The position numbers were made by a program, and so were the translations under genes. A stretch of DNA of 64,000 nt, from assembly GCA_023078685.1 (NCBI GenBank), contig JALGAS010000003.1, positions 6,076,001 to 6,140,000 on the forward strand, written 5' to 3'. Below, in pieces: positions 11,445 through 24,293 of this stretch (the first letter of the stretch is position 1; every line of letters begins with the position of its first letter). The notes under the pieces were generated by a model. That model saw only the letters and a list, made by a program, of their open reading frames with translations. It ran no database searches and had not been told where the DNA came from. This stretch comes from Neopestalotiopsis rosae (taxonomy: Eukaryota; Ascomycota; Sordariomycetes; Amphisphaeriales; Sporocadaceae).

Positions 11445-12008
11445 GACAGCCCGAAGATTGGTATCACTGCTGAAGGTCTGTCATCTCCGACACTTACCAG
11501 CGGGCTGCCGGTTGGATTTGGAACAAGTATCAAATGAACGTCCAGGTCTCTGGTGGTGCAAAATGGTAGATGAATCTTAAAAGTGCATGTTGCATTGAGA
11601 AGACTGTTCCATATTCCCTCCTCGAATCATATCAGGTAGATGAAATGAAACGCATCAATGCCGAAAAACAAATCCCGTCCTGGACTGTCAGCATCCACAG
11701 TCACCAAGTTTTGTTTCTTTTTTGGATTGTCCCACAACTCGTCAAACATTTCTCATTGCGTCTTCCTAAATGACCAAACTCGGCAGTCATCTCTCTGGAA
11801 TCGTGGCCATCTTGTTCACCCAAGCACTCTATATGATCGCTCGAAAAATGTCGTCGTTCGTTGTTGGTATTGTTTTTGATTTGTGATGCTAGACGCAAGG
11901 CTGCAGTCGGTTCATTTTACCATGCATCCCTTGCCTTTAACCCAGATGCTGCCAAGTCATGAATGAACCATCCGCACTACCAACTCCGGCCGAAAATCCC
12001 ACCTGCAC
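11445..12008. other. Convergent 3' spacer
   Basis: 564 bases between the stop codons of the TIM-barrel gene (+) and RPL33 (-). AT-rich in places; expected to hold two 3' UTRs. No gene seen. Confidence 0.5.
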
Positions 12009-12809
12009 TTATATCGAAGAGGGGTACAGCATGATGCGAACAGAGGCGCCGAAAGACTTGGTGGGGAGAGGGCTGGAGAACTTGGCGCGGACAACGCCAG
12101 AGTTACCTAGAGTAAAGAGTCAGTCGTGGCTCGAGCAGAATACCACCAGGAGAATTCGGGTAATTACCGTGAGGACGGGTAACCTTGCCCCAGATGACGC
12201 GGATCTTGGAACCGCGGATCTCCTTCTGGCCCTTGTAGACGTAGGCGACCTTCTTTCCGAGGTAGAAGCTATTTTCCATTGTTAGTCCTCGCTCGCTTTC
12301 CCGATCATTCGTGGTTCGTGGTAGACATACTTGGCGGCAGCAGTGTCATCAACACCCTCAATCTTGACCAGGGAGGTCTGGGGGTGGATGGTGTGGCGGC
12401 CACGCTGGTAGCTCAGGTGACGACCCCTACAATCACAACTTGTCAGCGCCCATGATCTCGTAATTCGTTTCGTTCGTTTGATGCTCGTGATGCAAAGCGG
12501 CCAGTCGTCCTCCGCGCGAAAGTGTAGGGAACCGTGGTGAACCCAGTCTCAGAAATCGCAGTGTCAACTTACTTGACGTATACTACAAATTGGACAAAGT
12601 CAGTAAATGTTCCTTCAAAGTCATGGAACGCCGCCGCGAATCTGCAACCACCGAGAGAGTAATGCGCCGGGCTTCGAATTCGTCGTCCATCCAAGCGAGG
12701 ATGTTGGCGCATTGGCTCTTCGTCGGTGGTTGCGAAAAATTCGACATGGCTTGGCTCGCGTCCAAGAAGCAGTGGGATACTCACGTCTGTGACCAGCTTC
12801 GGAAGGCAT
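12009..12809 (-). CDS. RPL33: 60S ribosomal protein eL33 (L35Ae family)
   Basis: Five exons on the minus strand: 12809-12785 (25 nt), 12582-12573 (10 nt), 12426-12331, 12268-12168 and 12106-12009, total 330 nt, 109 aa. The product starts [23 protein letters not shown] and ends [11 protein letters not shown], the standard eL33 sequence, with [13 protein letters not shown] and [14 protein letters not shown] in the middle. All introns are GT-AG and every phase closes: exon 1 ends in C, the 10-nt exon supplies TA-TAC-GTC-AA, and exon 3 supplies G. None of these exons is visible as one long reading frame because the gene is so fragmented. The protein is a component of the large cytosolic ribosomal subunit. 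The long first intron (202 nt) near the start is typical of fungal ribosomal protein genes. Confidence 0.95.
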
Positions 12810-15296
12810 CTTGGCTGTATGATTCCACCGCTCTCGCAATCTATGGGAATGAAGATCCGGGAGGTATGGGCTGTCGTTGGGCGGTTTGTCGTCTTTTGCC
12901 GTTGTCGTGATTCCGTGGATGTCACGCCTCGATAGGGTGTTCTGCAAAATCGGGTCTAAGGCAAGAGGGCTTTTGCACCCTCCACAAAACCAATTTTTTC
13001 GGGTGGTGGCTGATGGGGGTGTTGAGCCACACCTTCAAGTGGGTCAACTCTCAAAGGCTGACTACGGCCGACTGTCTGGCAGATTAGCCAGCTGCAATTG
13101 ATTGCCAAGATTGCAGCGATTGATACCACAATCATTCTGGTTGCATCTCTCTCATACTGCGTAGCTGACAAAATTGAAGCATCACAGCTCTTTTAACGAT
13201 TTACGTGAAGATTGCATTTTTAAAGGAGGAAAAACTATTGCAATGGGAAGCAATCGTTGTTGCGTTCTGCGATAGCGACGAGTTGCTGCACTTTTCAGTT
13301 GGACATGCTGCATAAACCATAATCAACAGCAGTGCAGCCTTCACTAGACTTACGAAAAGGGACATGAAAACCTCATGGTGTAGTCATGGAGACCGTTGTT
13401 GTTTGGTTGTCAACTTCCCAAAACTGTCACCCAGCATTCGGCTGCCGGCCTCCAACCGCGCCCATAAGAGGACGGGGTGTGCTTACATTCTTCCGTAGCT
13501 ACTGACAGATGGATCTTTCGTCGCTTGCATTTAAGTCCGGGGCTGAATTGCTTGCTTGGTCATGTCGGACTCCGGAAGACGGAGAACCCCAAAGTTCTGG
13601 GCCAGCACCTGGGTTTCGCTTCAACCAGGAGGGGGTGAATCCTCGGTGATTGGGATAATGTGCTACCTGGGACTTGTGTGTTGGCATTACGTGCGTAGTA
13701 GACATGGCAAGACATAAGCAGCAGCTTTAGTAGACATGGACACCTGCCTACATGTACAACTTCGAGTGAAGACAGCTTTGACGTTGCAGAAAGACTGACA
13801 ACCTGCTTCGCAGCCGGCCCGTCCATGGAGGCAAGACAAGGACCGATAGCCATCCACTATCGCCGATCAACTGGCTGCTCTTGTTGCACGGCATCGGTGC
13901 CAAGGGTGCGGAATACGTACAGAAGGCGAGAGCGGTCTGCAACGTCATGCTCACCTTGGGTGCGGTAATTTATCTTAGATCCAGCGTAGCTCTCTATCTA
14001 ACCCTGGAAGCTCTGCCTTGCACCACCCCACCAAGGTCGACATGCTATAGCTCTGCTCTATATGCCAGCCAATCAGGCGGGCAGCGCATAGCTTCGAGTA
14101 TCGCCGGCATGGCGTTGGCGGGGCACTTTTTTTCTCATGCTTCTCTCTGACCATATCGTTTGCTGCCATGGCGGCGCCGGAACCGCTGACAGCTTGAGCG
14201 ATCGTCTGGTGAAATGAGTGGTATTGGTCTGGAAGACGGACAATTGTAAATATGCATACGGACACCGGAAACTCCATTTAGCTATATTCGCTGCTTTCGT
14301 GTGTCCGATGGCAGCTTCGGACCACTGTCCTGAAACGCCAAACGGCGAAGCCGGGGCGACCGGTGTTTGTCAGGCAGAGGATGTAGGCAAGGCTTCCTAC
14401 TGTAGGTTTCCTTGTCGCCCATCAGGTAAGACGTGCTCACCTAATCGAAGGTAGGATCGGGGATGCATTCTTAGAGGGATGCACGGAGTGAGTACAACTA
14501 CTAGTTCAAAAGGACATTGTAGAAATAAATACTAAACGCCGACAGCGCTTGCTTATTATAGCTGGGAAAGAGATGAATGGATTCAAAAAATAGGGCGTCA
14601 AGGTGTAAAGAAAAACCCAATGATTCCATAATCCAACACTTTTTTTTCCCTCTTCCGTCCACTGCGGAACTCTTGACCACGGACTTAATCACTCAGCAAG
14701 ACCCTGGAAAAGCCTTGCCGTCGACGTCAAAGCCCACACTGATCCTGATCCGGTGGATCTGAGCCCGACGCTTCCGAGTTCGCTACTGTACGAGCCAGGA
14801 CATACTCTCGGAGTTGTCTACTTGCTTTGCGAGAGAGAGGAAATCGACTCCGCTGGCAGAGATTTCAGCAGGAAAAATACGCGCATCAAGACCATTATTT
14901 GCAACTGAAGTCTTCACGATCACTCACCAGTCAGAGAAAACAACAAGCAAAAAAAAACAAAACAATTTCTGGACGCGGAAAGGACCCTTGAGACAGCAAA
15001 CGCAGAATCGCCGCCAGAGAGAAAGGTACGGTTACGGACAGCGACCAGGGTCCCTGAGTAAGCTCCCCACTTCCCAAACCCAACAACATTATCAATCCGC
15101 CGAGAGCTCCTCCAATTGTCGTTCTTTTTCACGACAACCACCAACTTTCAACTCAAACCCGTCCTCTGCTTCTTCTTGTGCCCCCTTTTGGTCATTGTGG
15201 TAGCTCACTCTTGTCTACTACTCTGAATTGCCTCCATCCTCTGGCAACCGCCATCCTTTGCTGACACTTATTTTCCAACTCCCAGAACAAAGCAAG
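12810..15296. other. Intergenic region between divergent RPL33 and ZWF1
   Basis: About 2.5 kb with no recognisable gene on either strand; open frames are under 130 codons and match nothing I know. The 300 bases before 15297 are C/T- and CAA-rich, like a long 5' UTR of the downstream gene. Confidence 0.55.
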
Positions 15297-17245
15297 ATGG
15301 ACTCTGCTGCAGCGTAAGTCAGCCCCGCCAACCCCGCCATTTTAAATCATGACGAAGGTCGACAGCAGCGCACGCAGCGGCCGACAAGCTGGCGTTTTAG
15401 CCGCGCCCGTTGCCGTCTCTCGATTGTCGAGACGCGTGATTGCTGCTGCTGCTGCTGTTTTCTCACGCCAAACCCGTCTGTTTGACTGCGTTGCTAACCA
15501 TGGATTCGAATAGTTCGATGGAGCTCAAGGACAACACGGTCATCGTGGTCCTTGGTGCCTCTGGAGATTTGGCTAAGAAGAAGACTGTAAGTTTCCCGCA
15601 GCGCACAACACCTCGACGTTGGCCTCAATTGCTAACTTCTCATAGTTCCCTGCTCTATTTGGTCTCGTAAGAAATTTATCCGATCGTCCTTGTACACCGT
15701 GCCTGGAGTCCTAACAAATTTTCGAAAGTACCGCAACCAGTTTCTCCCCCAGAACATTCAGATCGTCGGATATGCACGGACGAAGATGGACCACGCCGAG
15801 TACATCAAGAGAGTCCGATCATACATCAAGACCCCTACCAAGGACCTCGAGAGACAGCTCGACGAATTCTGCCAACTTTGCACATACGTCTCCGGTCAAT
15901 ACGACAAGGATGAGTCCTTCCAGGAGCTCGACAGCCATCTGAAGAAGATTGAGGAGGGCCGCAAGGAGGCCCACCGCCTGTTCTACATGGCTCTCCCCCC
16001 CAGTGTCTTCACAATCGTGTCTCAGCACCTCAAGAGATGCTGCTACCCCAAGAACGGCATTGCCCGCGTCATCGTAGGTCTCTAATCTGCCTGCCATGAC
16101 CAATCAATATGCTGACGAGGTTTGCAAACAGGTTGAGAAGCCATTCGGTAAGGATTTGGCCAGCTCTCGGGAACTGCAGAAGTCGCTCGAGCCCGACTGG
16201 AGCGAGGCCGAGCTGTTCCGTATTGACCACTATCTTGGAAAGGAGATGGTTAAGAACATTCTGATTCTGCGCTTTGGAAACGAGTTCTTTGGCGCAACCT
16301 GGAACAGACACCACATCGACAACGTGCAAATCACATTCAAGGAGCCCTTCGGCACTGAGGGTCGTGGCGGTTACTTTGATGAGTTCGGTATCATCCGTGA
16401 CGTCATGCAGAACCACTTGCTCCAGGTCCTGACGCTCCTGGCCATGGAGCGCCCGATCTCCTTCTCCGCCGAGGATATTCGTGACGAGAAGGTCCGTGTG
16501 CTCAGAGGAATTCCCGCCATTGAGCCCAAGAACGTCATTATTGGACAGTACGGAAAGTCTCTGGATGGTAGCAAGCCTTCCTACAAGGAGGACGACACTG
16601 TCCCCAAGGACTCGAGATGCCCCACTTTCTGCGCCCTGGTCGCCTACATCAAGAACGAGCGATGGGACGGTGTACCCTTCATCATGAAGGCTGGAAAGGC
16701 CTTGAACGAGCAAAAGACCGAGATCCGAATTCAATTCAAGGACGTTACTAGCGGTATCTTTAAGGACATCCCTCGCAATGAGCTCGTCCTTCGCATCCAG
16801 CCAAACGAGAGTGTCTACCTCAAGATGAACTCCAAGCTGCCGGGTCTCAGCATGCAGACTGTGCTGACCGAGCTCGACCTTACCTACCGCCGCCGCTTCT
16901 CCGACCTGAAGATCCCTGAGGCTTACGAGTCTCTGATTCTGGACTGCCTCAAGGGCGACCACTCCAACTTTGTCCGTGACGATGAGCTCGATGCTTCCTG
17001 GAGAATCTTCACCCCTCTTCTGCACTACCTTGATGACAACAAGGAGATCATCCCCATGGAGTACCCCTACGGTTAGTGAAGAATGTGTACTGATTATCAA
17101 GGCAATTGTGCTAATATTTTCTTCAACAGGCTCGAGAGGCCCGGCCGTGCTGGACGACTTCACTGCTAGCTACGGCTACAAGTTCAGCGACGCATCTGGC
17201 TACCAGTGGCCGACTACTTCGGCAATTCCCCCTAACAAGTTGTAA
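15297..17245 (+). CDS. ZWF1: Glucose-6-phosphate 1-dehydrogenase
   Basis: Six exons: 15297-15313, 15514-15586, 15646-15666, 15729-16073, 16132-17071 and 17130-17245, total 1512 nt, 503 aa, the usual length. The NADP-binding motif GASGDLAKKKT is at about residues 19-29. Exon 3 is a 21-nt microexon encoding FPALFGL. The substrate-binding and active-site segment RIDHYLGKE is at about 182-190, preceded by EKPFG. The C-terminus is typical (YQWPTTSAIPPNKL). It catalyses the first, NADPH-producing step of the oxidative pentose phosphate pathway in the cytosol. The small 5' exons and the 200-nt first intron just after codon 6 resemble other filamentous fungal G6PDH genes. A 364-codon antisense frame at 16069-17163 is a codon-bias shadow. 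Confidence 0.96.
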
Positions 17246-18955
17246 GTAAAGATGAACTTGTTGCATTGACGGATCATGTTAGCAACCCTTGTCGAACCTA
17301 CCTAGTTGCAGACAAATATGCTAACCAAGGCCCCGTAGCTAATGATCCAATGATATATACATGTTGGAACGAGTATAGAATTACATCCGTTTCTGTCCCG
17401 GTTTATGATGAAGGAAGAGTTGGCGCAATGTTAAGGCTTTGAAGCGCATTTTCAGACATATATAGGCTTATTAGTCACTATGTTTCGTGCGAGTCATTCT
17501 CAGTGGATGGATATTACCTGAGGATCGCATAAAAGCGAACGGTTTCCTAGACAAATTAGATGAGGCGTTCAATTACTCTGCCGATGACCAAGCCTCGGAA
17601 ACCAAATGATTCTTTATAGTGCATTCATTTGATCTTTTGCCACGTGGTTTATGTTGAAAAGCAGCTGAGGTAAGTGAGCGCCTATTCGATACCCAGGACC
17701 TGTCTAGTCCCTAGATCATATCGCCTACAACCCCTGAGGAACCAAATTGGACCCCATATCAGTGGAGTCATATTCGAGAAATATGTGGCTGGATGCCCTC
17801 GCCATCAATGATATGCGTAACGAGGATCAAGGTGCAGATACCATAATAAACAAAATCTGGGGAAGCTCTAGACATTGCGGAAAAGGCTGAATTTAGCTTT
17901 TTATGGCGGCTCACGAATTCATGTAGGTCCCTGGCTACCCACCCGATCTACTGTCTACTATGTAATGTCGGGGCTCGGTAAAGTCGACGGGGCGATAAAC
18001 TGTCCGCAGTGCCCGTCTTACCGCCCGATAATACCTACATATTACAGCTCGGGTACCGCACACGAAACAAGACGACAGCCTATTCTTGTCAATCATTTTT
18101 CGCGGCAGGTGATACGAAAATTACGAGAATGTACTCTGTATGAGTCGTACCAGTGACAGGCAACGGAATTCCCACTTTCAAGGACTAGACTATGACTGCA
18201 CATATCACGGGCAATGTACTACCTCGAGTATCATGATACTATCAGAACACAGTCATAGTCCTACACGATTATTCCAGTCTCGCCAGGCAGCAATAGACAC
18301 AACGCAGTGCTGGCAGTCTGCACAAGTCGTTTGGTTGCTGCACAAGTCGTTTGGTTGCTGCTACCTGTGTACTTGTTTTTACCGCTTCGAGTTCTAGTCG
18401 CCCAGAAGGATCTTCGCTAGGGTCAAGCTTTTAGTACTCTGTACACTGCGACAACTAATAAACCCTGCCTATCTCAGGCAATGAGAGATAGTCTAAATCG
18501 GAGCCCCTGGTAAGCATGAATTATTGGAGAAGGTCTTGACACGGTACATGCAATAACTCCTCTCTACTTGATATAACCGTCATCGTCGCAATCGCTGAAT
18601 CTTCCTGTTCTTCGTGCTCAGTCATCATTTTCAGCCTTTCATGGTCCAATAAAGCAATCTGGCATTGATCTTTACTCAAGTACTTGTGATACCCTTTTGC
18701 GATCCTTCGAAATCTCATCTGCTTGGCTTTGACCGCTTGCACGTCCATTTACACCACTACATTAATCTCAACAGGCAACACTTATCTTTTTTGAACTTGT
18801 AATCCTTGGCAAAATATCGAACAAGTCAGATCTGGAACCGTCTGAAAGGGGGAGCAAACGCTAAAGCATATAGTGGTATAAGTTCGCAGCCTCAGTCATC
18901 CTATACTTTCTCATGGCTCTTGCATAAACAAAAATTGCCACCTACGGAATAGGCC
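17246..18955. other. Intergenic region with a small tandem duplication
   Basis: 1.7 kb between ZWF1 and the ABC transporter gene, both (+). It contains a perfect 20-bp tandem duplication at 18321-18360. A 75-codon minus frame at 18521-18748, rich in charged residues (for example MTEHEEQEDSA), is open from ATG but resembles no family I know; I do not call it a gene. Confidence 0.5.
18321..18360. repeat. Perfect 20-bp tandem duplication
   Basis: The 20-mer cacaagtcgtttggttgctg occurs twice head to tail with no mismatch. It lies in non-coding sequence about 600 bp upstream of the ABC transporter start. The identity suggests a recent slippage or duplication event. Confidence 0.95.
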
Positions 18956-21900
18956 ATGACAACAGCAGAAACGCAAGTCCTCGATCCCCAGGTTGCGGGC
19001 CCAGAAGGATTACCAGACAAGAACCATATTGCTCTCGAAACAAACCCAACCGAGGATCGCGATGAGCAGCAGGCAAGGGAGGCCGCAAAGCTAAGGCCCG
19101 AGAGAGAAGCCAAGTTTAGCGATTACTACGTGGGTATTCCCCCAAAGCATCTTTCCATCATATATTTGCCATTCCCGATCTTAGATAAGGCACTTTTACT
19201 ATACTGTTCGCCAATGTTAATGACCCTGCCAAAACTCAGCGCATCTTTTCTTACGCCACAACATGGGATTACCCACTCATGGCCCTGGCGGGCTTTGCCT
19301 CTATAGCGGCCGGTGTAACGATGCCTCTAATGAATGTAGTCTTCGGTAAGCCTCTACAAGCTCATGCTAAGGAGCCAAGACGAACGTATTGACCTCAATT
19401 CAGGTGCCCTCACCACGAGTTTTGTATCATATTTCAGTGAGACCGGTCCGGCAGTGTCCCAAGCCCAATTTGAATCGGCCCTTAATCGAAATGCGTGAGT
19501 GATCAAGCGCATAATGTTGAGGATCGTTGGCGCTAAACGGCTTCATTATAGCTTATACCTCTTTGCTCTCTTCATTGCCAAGTTTGGCCTGACCTACATG
19601 ACCAAGGTTGGTTGCTTTGTGATTATTTTCTTGACTAGAACGAGAGCTGACAGTTCGATCCCAGTTCTCGTTCCGTATAATAGGCATCCGGATGTCAGCT
19701 GCCATCAGATTACACTATCTTCAAAGCCTCTTCGGACAAACCATCCATGTCCTCGACTCCATGTCGCCAGGAGCCGCGGCAGGCACCATTACGACGACGG
19801 CCAACACCTTACAGCTGGGTATTTCCGAAAAGCTTGCTACATTTCTCGAGTTTCTGGCCACCATTGTTGCAGCCATCATCGTGGCCTTCATAAAGAGCTG
19901 GTCCTTGACCCTCGTGACTGGCTCCGTCATCATTTTCATCATGCTTGTGATCGGCATCCTCCTTCCTTTCATAATCAAGGGTCAGTCCCGCCAAACGGCC
20001 GCCGAGACCAAGTCATCGTCCGTCGCCAGTGAGGCCTTTAGCAGCATCCGCATGGTCATGGCCTGCGGCGCCGAGATGCAGACGACTAAGCGCTTTGCCG
20101 TGTGGGCCGACGCTGCCCAAAAACATGGTCAGAAGACCTCGCCCGTCATGGCTTTGCAATTTGGACTCGTCTTCTTTGGGCTGTTTGGGTCCTTTGGCTT
20201 GTCCTTTTGGTACGGCACCAAGTCCATCACCGAGGGCCGCATCGCCAACGTGGGCGATATCGTGGTCGTCCTCATGTCCGTCATGATGATGGTCATCTCC
20301 CTTGAGCGCATGTCGACACCTTTGATCGCTGTGGGCAAGGCCATGGTGGCCGCATGCGGATTCTTTGTCGTGATTGATGCGCCACGCCCGTACCGAGGCA
20401 AGCTCAAGGATCCCGACGTCTCTGCTACCGACGATATCATCTTCCAAGATGTGGATTTTGCGTATCCTAGTCGCCCCCACGTCAAGGTGCTCGATGGATT
20501 GAACCTGACCCTCGAAGCCGGAAAACTCACGGCCATCGTCGGTCCATCAGGGAGCGGAAAATCCACCATCGTCGGGCTCATCGAGCGCTGGTACTCCCTC
20601 GACGATCAATACACCATTGCCAAAGCTATAGACGCTGCCAAGGAAAAGGCCAAGCAAAAGAAAAAGGCAAAGGGCGAGACTGACGACGATGATGTTAACG
20701 AGGAAAGCAAAGTCACTAGCGATCAAGAGTCTGGGCCTCCGGTCGAGCTCAAGGGTTCAATTTCTACGTCGGGACAGGAACTCAAGGATATTGAGCTCAA
20801 GTGGTGGCGTTCACAGATTGGTCTTGTTCAACAAGAGCCCTTCTTGTTCAATGACTCTATACACAAGAATGTTGCCTATGGCCTGATTGGATCCAGGTTT
20901 GAAAACGAAAGTGAGGAGCGGAAGAAGGAGCTGGTCATTGAAGCTTGCAAGGAAGCCTTTGCCGACGAATTCATTGACCGGCTGCCAGACGGTTATGACA
21001 CAATGGTTGGCGACTCGGGAACGAAGCTCTCGGGTGGCCAGCGTCAACGCATCAGTATCGCCCGCGCCGTCATCAAGAAGCCCAAGATTTTGATCCTGGA
21101 CGAGGCCACCTCGGCCATTGACGTCCGTGGCGAACGCATTGTGCAGGCGGCGCTCGACAAGGTCTCACAGGGCCGGACGACGGTGACGATCGCCCATCGC
21201 CTCTCCACCATTAAAAAGGCAGATGCCATTGTGGTTCTACAAAAGGGGCGCGTCGTCGAACGCGGTACCCACGAAAGTCTCCTTCAGAACGAAAAGGGCG
21301 CCTACTATGGCCTTGTGCACGCACAACAGCTTTCACTCGGCGAGCCTACCGAGGCCAGTGACGCTGAAGCCCCGGAAGAGGAAGACTTGGGCGCCATCTT
21401 GAGCCGAGAGAAGAGCGCGGCCGTGTCGGATCACAATGACGTGGTACAAAAGACTGCCTACAAGCGCCGTGGACTCATCAACAGTTTTGGTCGGTTGCTG
21501 TACGAGCAAAGGGATCGCTTCCCGTCCTATGGCTTGATCATCTTCTTCTCCATGTGCACAGCCGTGGCATTTCCCCTCCAGGCCTACCTCTTTGCTCAGA
21601 TTGTCGTCATCTTCCAGTACGATCCACAGTCGGCACACTTCCGTGATGAAGCCAACTTTTGGTCACTCATGTGGATGGTCTTGGCCATCTGCATTGGCTT
21701 CTCGTATTTCGTTGTAGGTTTCGTTGCTACGCATTTGGCACACTACATATCTGCATTGTATAGGAAACAGTACTTTGAGAATCTTCTCTACCAAAAGACA
21801 TCCTTTTTCGATGATGAAGATAACTCGACAGGTACCCTCACCGCCCGCGTCGGTGGCGACCCCAAACAGCTAGAGGAGATGCTGGGTATGAACATGGCCC

Positions 21901-23346
21901 TGGTGTACAACGCTATCTTTACCGTCTTTGGCACGTTGGCTGTGGCCTTTGCCTTTGGCTGGAAGCTGGCACTGGTGGCTCTTTGCGTCACAATGCCGCT
22001 GGGTCTTTCCGCTGGATACTTTCGCGTCAAGTACGAGCTCGAATTCGAAAAGATGTACAGTGCCGTCTTTGCCGAGAGCAGCAAATTCGCAGCCGAGGCC
22101 ATTGGGGCCTTCAGGACAGTCTCGTCCATGACATTGGAAGACACTATCACCGAAAGATACGACAAACTACTCAACGGGCACGTGGGATCTGCCTTTAAGA
22201 AGGCTCGCTGGACTACACTCATCTTTGCCCTGTCCGATAGCATCAGTCTAGGCTGTCAAGCCCTGATCTTTTGGTACGGTGGTCGACTCATGGCTACGCG
22301 TGAATACGAACCGATGCAGTTCTTTGTGTGCTACATGGCCGTGATACAGGGCGCCGAGTCCGCCGGGCAGGGCTTCAGCTTTGGACCCAACGCCGCGCAA
22401 GCCTCGGCGGCCGCCAACCGGATCCTCAGCGTACGCGAGCTACGCGGCAACAAGGACGACGATCCTGCAAGCACGGAACCCGCCAGCAGCATCCCCGATT
22501 CTGAAGGCGGCATCAAGCTCGAGCTGCGAGACGTGCATTTCAAGTACCCAACGCGCAACGTGTCCATCTTCAAGGGCCTCAACCTGACCATTGAAAAGGG
22601 GCAATTCGCCGCCCTAGTCGGCGCCTCGGGCTGCGGCAAGACGTCCATCGTATCACTCCTCGAACGCTTCTACGAGCCGCAACGGGGCCAGATCCTCGCC
22701 AACGGCACCGACGTGGCCAAGCTCAACGTGTACAGCTACCGCCGGCACCTGTCGCTGGTGGCGCAGGAGCCCAACATATTCCAGGGCACGCTGCGCGAGA
22801 ACATCCTGCTGGGCGTCGACCCGGCCCGGATCACCGACGCCCAGCTCCACGCCGCCTGCCGCGACGCCAGCATCCACGACTTCATCGCCTCGCTGCCCGA
22901 AGGCTACGAGACGCAGGTGGGCTCGCGCGGCGTGAGCCTGTCGGGCGGGCAGAAGCAGCGCGTCTCCATCGCCCGGGCCCTGATCCGCCGGCCGCACGTC
23001 CTGCTGCTCGACGAGGCAACCAGCTCACTCGACTCGGAGAGCGAGAAGCTCGTGCAGGCCGCGTTTGAGCGCGCCGCCACGGGCCGCACCATGGTCGTGG
23101 TCGCGCACCGCCTAGCCACGGTCCAGAATGCCGACGTCATCTTCGTTCTCGGCGAGGGGCGCGTCCTAGAAAAGGGGAATCACCAGGAGCTGCTTCGGAA
23201 AAGGGGTGTATATTGGAACATGGTATGTTTTATTTCTTATCCTATACTCTCTGCCTTACCCTCATTCTCGTTTCGTTCTGTATGACTGTCATCACATGCT
23301 GACTTGTCTGTCCTTTCAGTGCCAAAGCCAAGCCCTCGACCGGTAG
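18956..23346 (+). CDS. ABC-B full transporter (multidrug resistance / P-glycoprotein type)
   Basis: Model of six exons: 18956-19129, 19240-19345, 19404-19494, 19552-19606, 19665-23222 and 23320-23346, 1336 aa. All phases close, but the first intron boundary is less certain. Layout is TMD1-NBD1-TMD2-NBD2. NBD1 has Walker A GPSGSGKST (about residue 435), signature LSGGQRQR (about 597), Walker B ILILDEATSAID and H-loop IAHRLST. NBD2 has GASGCGKTS (about 1128), LSGGQKQR (about 1234), VLLLDEATSSLD and VAHRLAT. Both sites look catalytically complete. A Lys/Asp/Glu-rich insertion of about 60 residues sits between Walker A and the Q-loop of NBD1. The last exon encodes only eight residues (CQSQALDR). 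The family exports lipophilic drugs, pheromones or secondary metabolites; the substrate cannot be read from sequence. No biosynthetic cluster adjoins it. Confidence 0.93.
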
Positions 23347-24260
23347 ACGAGATTTGTTGTATAAACTTTAAGAAAATATATTCAAGAGACGATTGAGGGT
23401 TGTTGTCATATATTCAGCTGAATTGGGCAACCTTGGCGCCACGGGGAGATGATATTGTACAAGGAAAAACGCCACACTGATCAAAACCACATTTTTTCAA
23501 AGACGAAACTATGCCACTCAAATGCTATATAGTAGCTACTCTGGCAAGGCATTGGATCATATCCCTCCTCTAGTCATATCCAGCAAATAAAATCATCACT
23601 CATGATCTGGTCCCAGAAGAATATGATATCTCGAGATTACATGGGCACGATGGCCCATGACATTTGAATCTTCATCCATGATCCCGCAACCTCGAGCATA
23701 TATCGTGCCGAAATGTGTTACAAGAATTAGGCAGAACGGGATGTATACACCCGGGCAGAAATTGGAGGCGACTTTATCTTAATTGCATCGCGCCACAGTT
23801 ACTCGCTGTCAAATTGCCCATTAAATGTTTCTTGCACTCCTGCCCCAAGACTTTGTTTGAGGACACTGTGTTGGCTCCATCATGATAGAAGAAGATGAGC
23901 GGACATGCGGTGACACATGCCAGAGACCATTACGTAGAGTTTCTGTCTTTGGAACTCAAATGCAAGGAAGCGCTTGCAAGCGAATGAGTTGAAGCGCGCA
24001 CACTCAAGGTTATTCAAGCCTTAATGATGAATCCGGGGATAGCATATCGTATCGTCTGGCTTTATATCCTCCCTGGCGTGCGGAGATAGTTTGAGTAGCC
24101 TTTTTTGAAATATGCTTCTTTGTCCACGTCGGGAGCGAAGACGCCCACGTTCCTCCAAAGCCTGCTTACCTATTTCTCTCCCTTTGACGTAACGGATCGA
24201 CAGACTCTCTGCAACGAGAGAATTGTAATGTGCAGTACCCCCATCTTTCCGCCACCGCGT

Positions 24261-24262
<2 letters not shown>

Positions 24263-24291
<29 letters not shown>
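24263..24291. repeat. 29-base homopolymer T tract
   Basis: An uninterrupted run of 29 T on the plus strand in non-coding sequence. It could be an A/T microsatellite, or the poly(A) tail of a retroposed sequence on the minus strand; no recognisable retroposed gene lies next to it. Its exact length may be affected by sequencing error. Confidence 0.9.

Positions 24292-24293
<2 letters not shown>

Noticed and set aside
16069..17163. 364-codon open frame on the minus strand
   Set aside because: It lies exactly antisense to the main G6PDH exon. Fungal C-ending codon bias keeps the opposite frame open; the peptide is Val/Leu-rich and matches no family.
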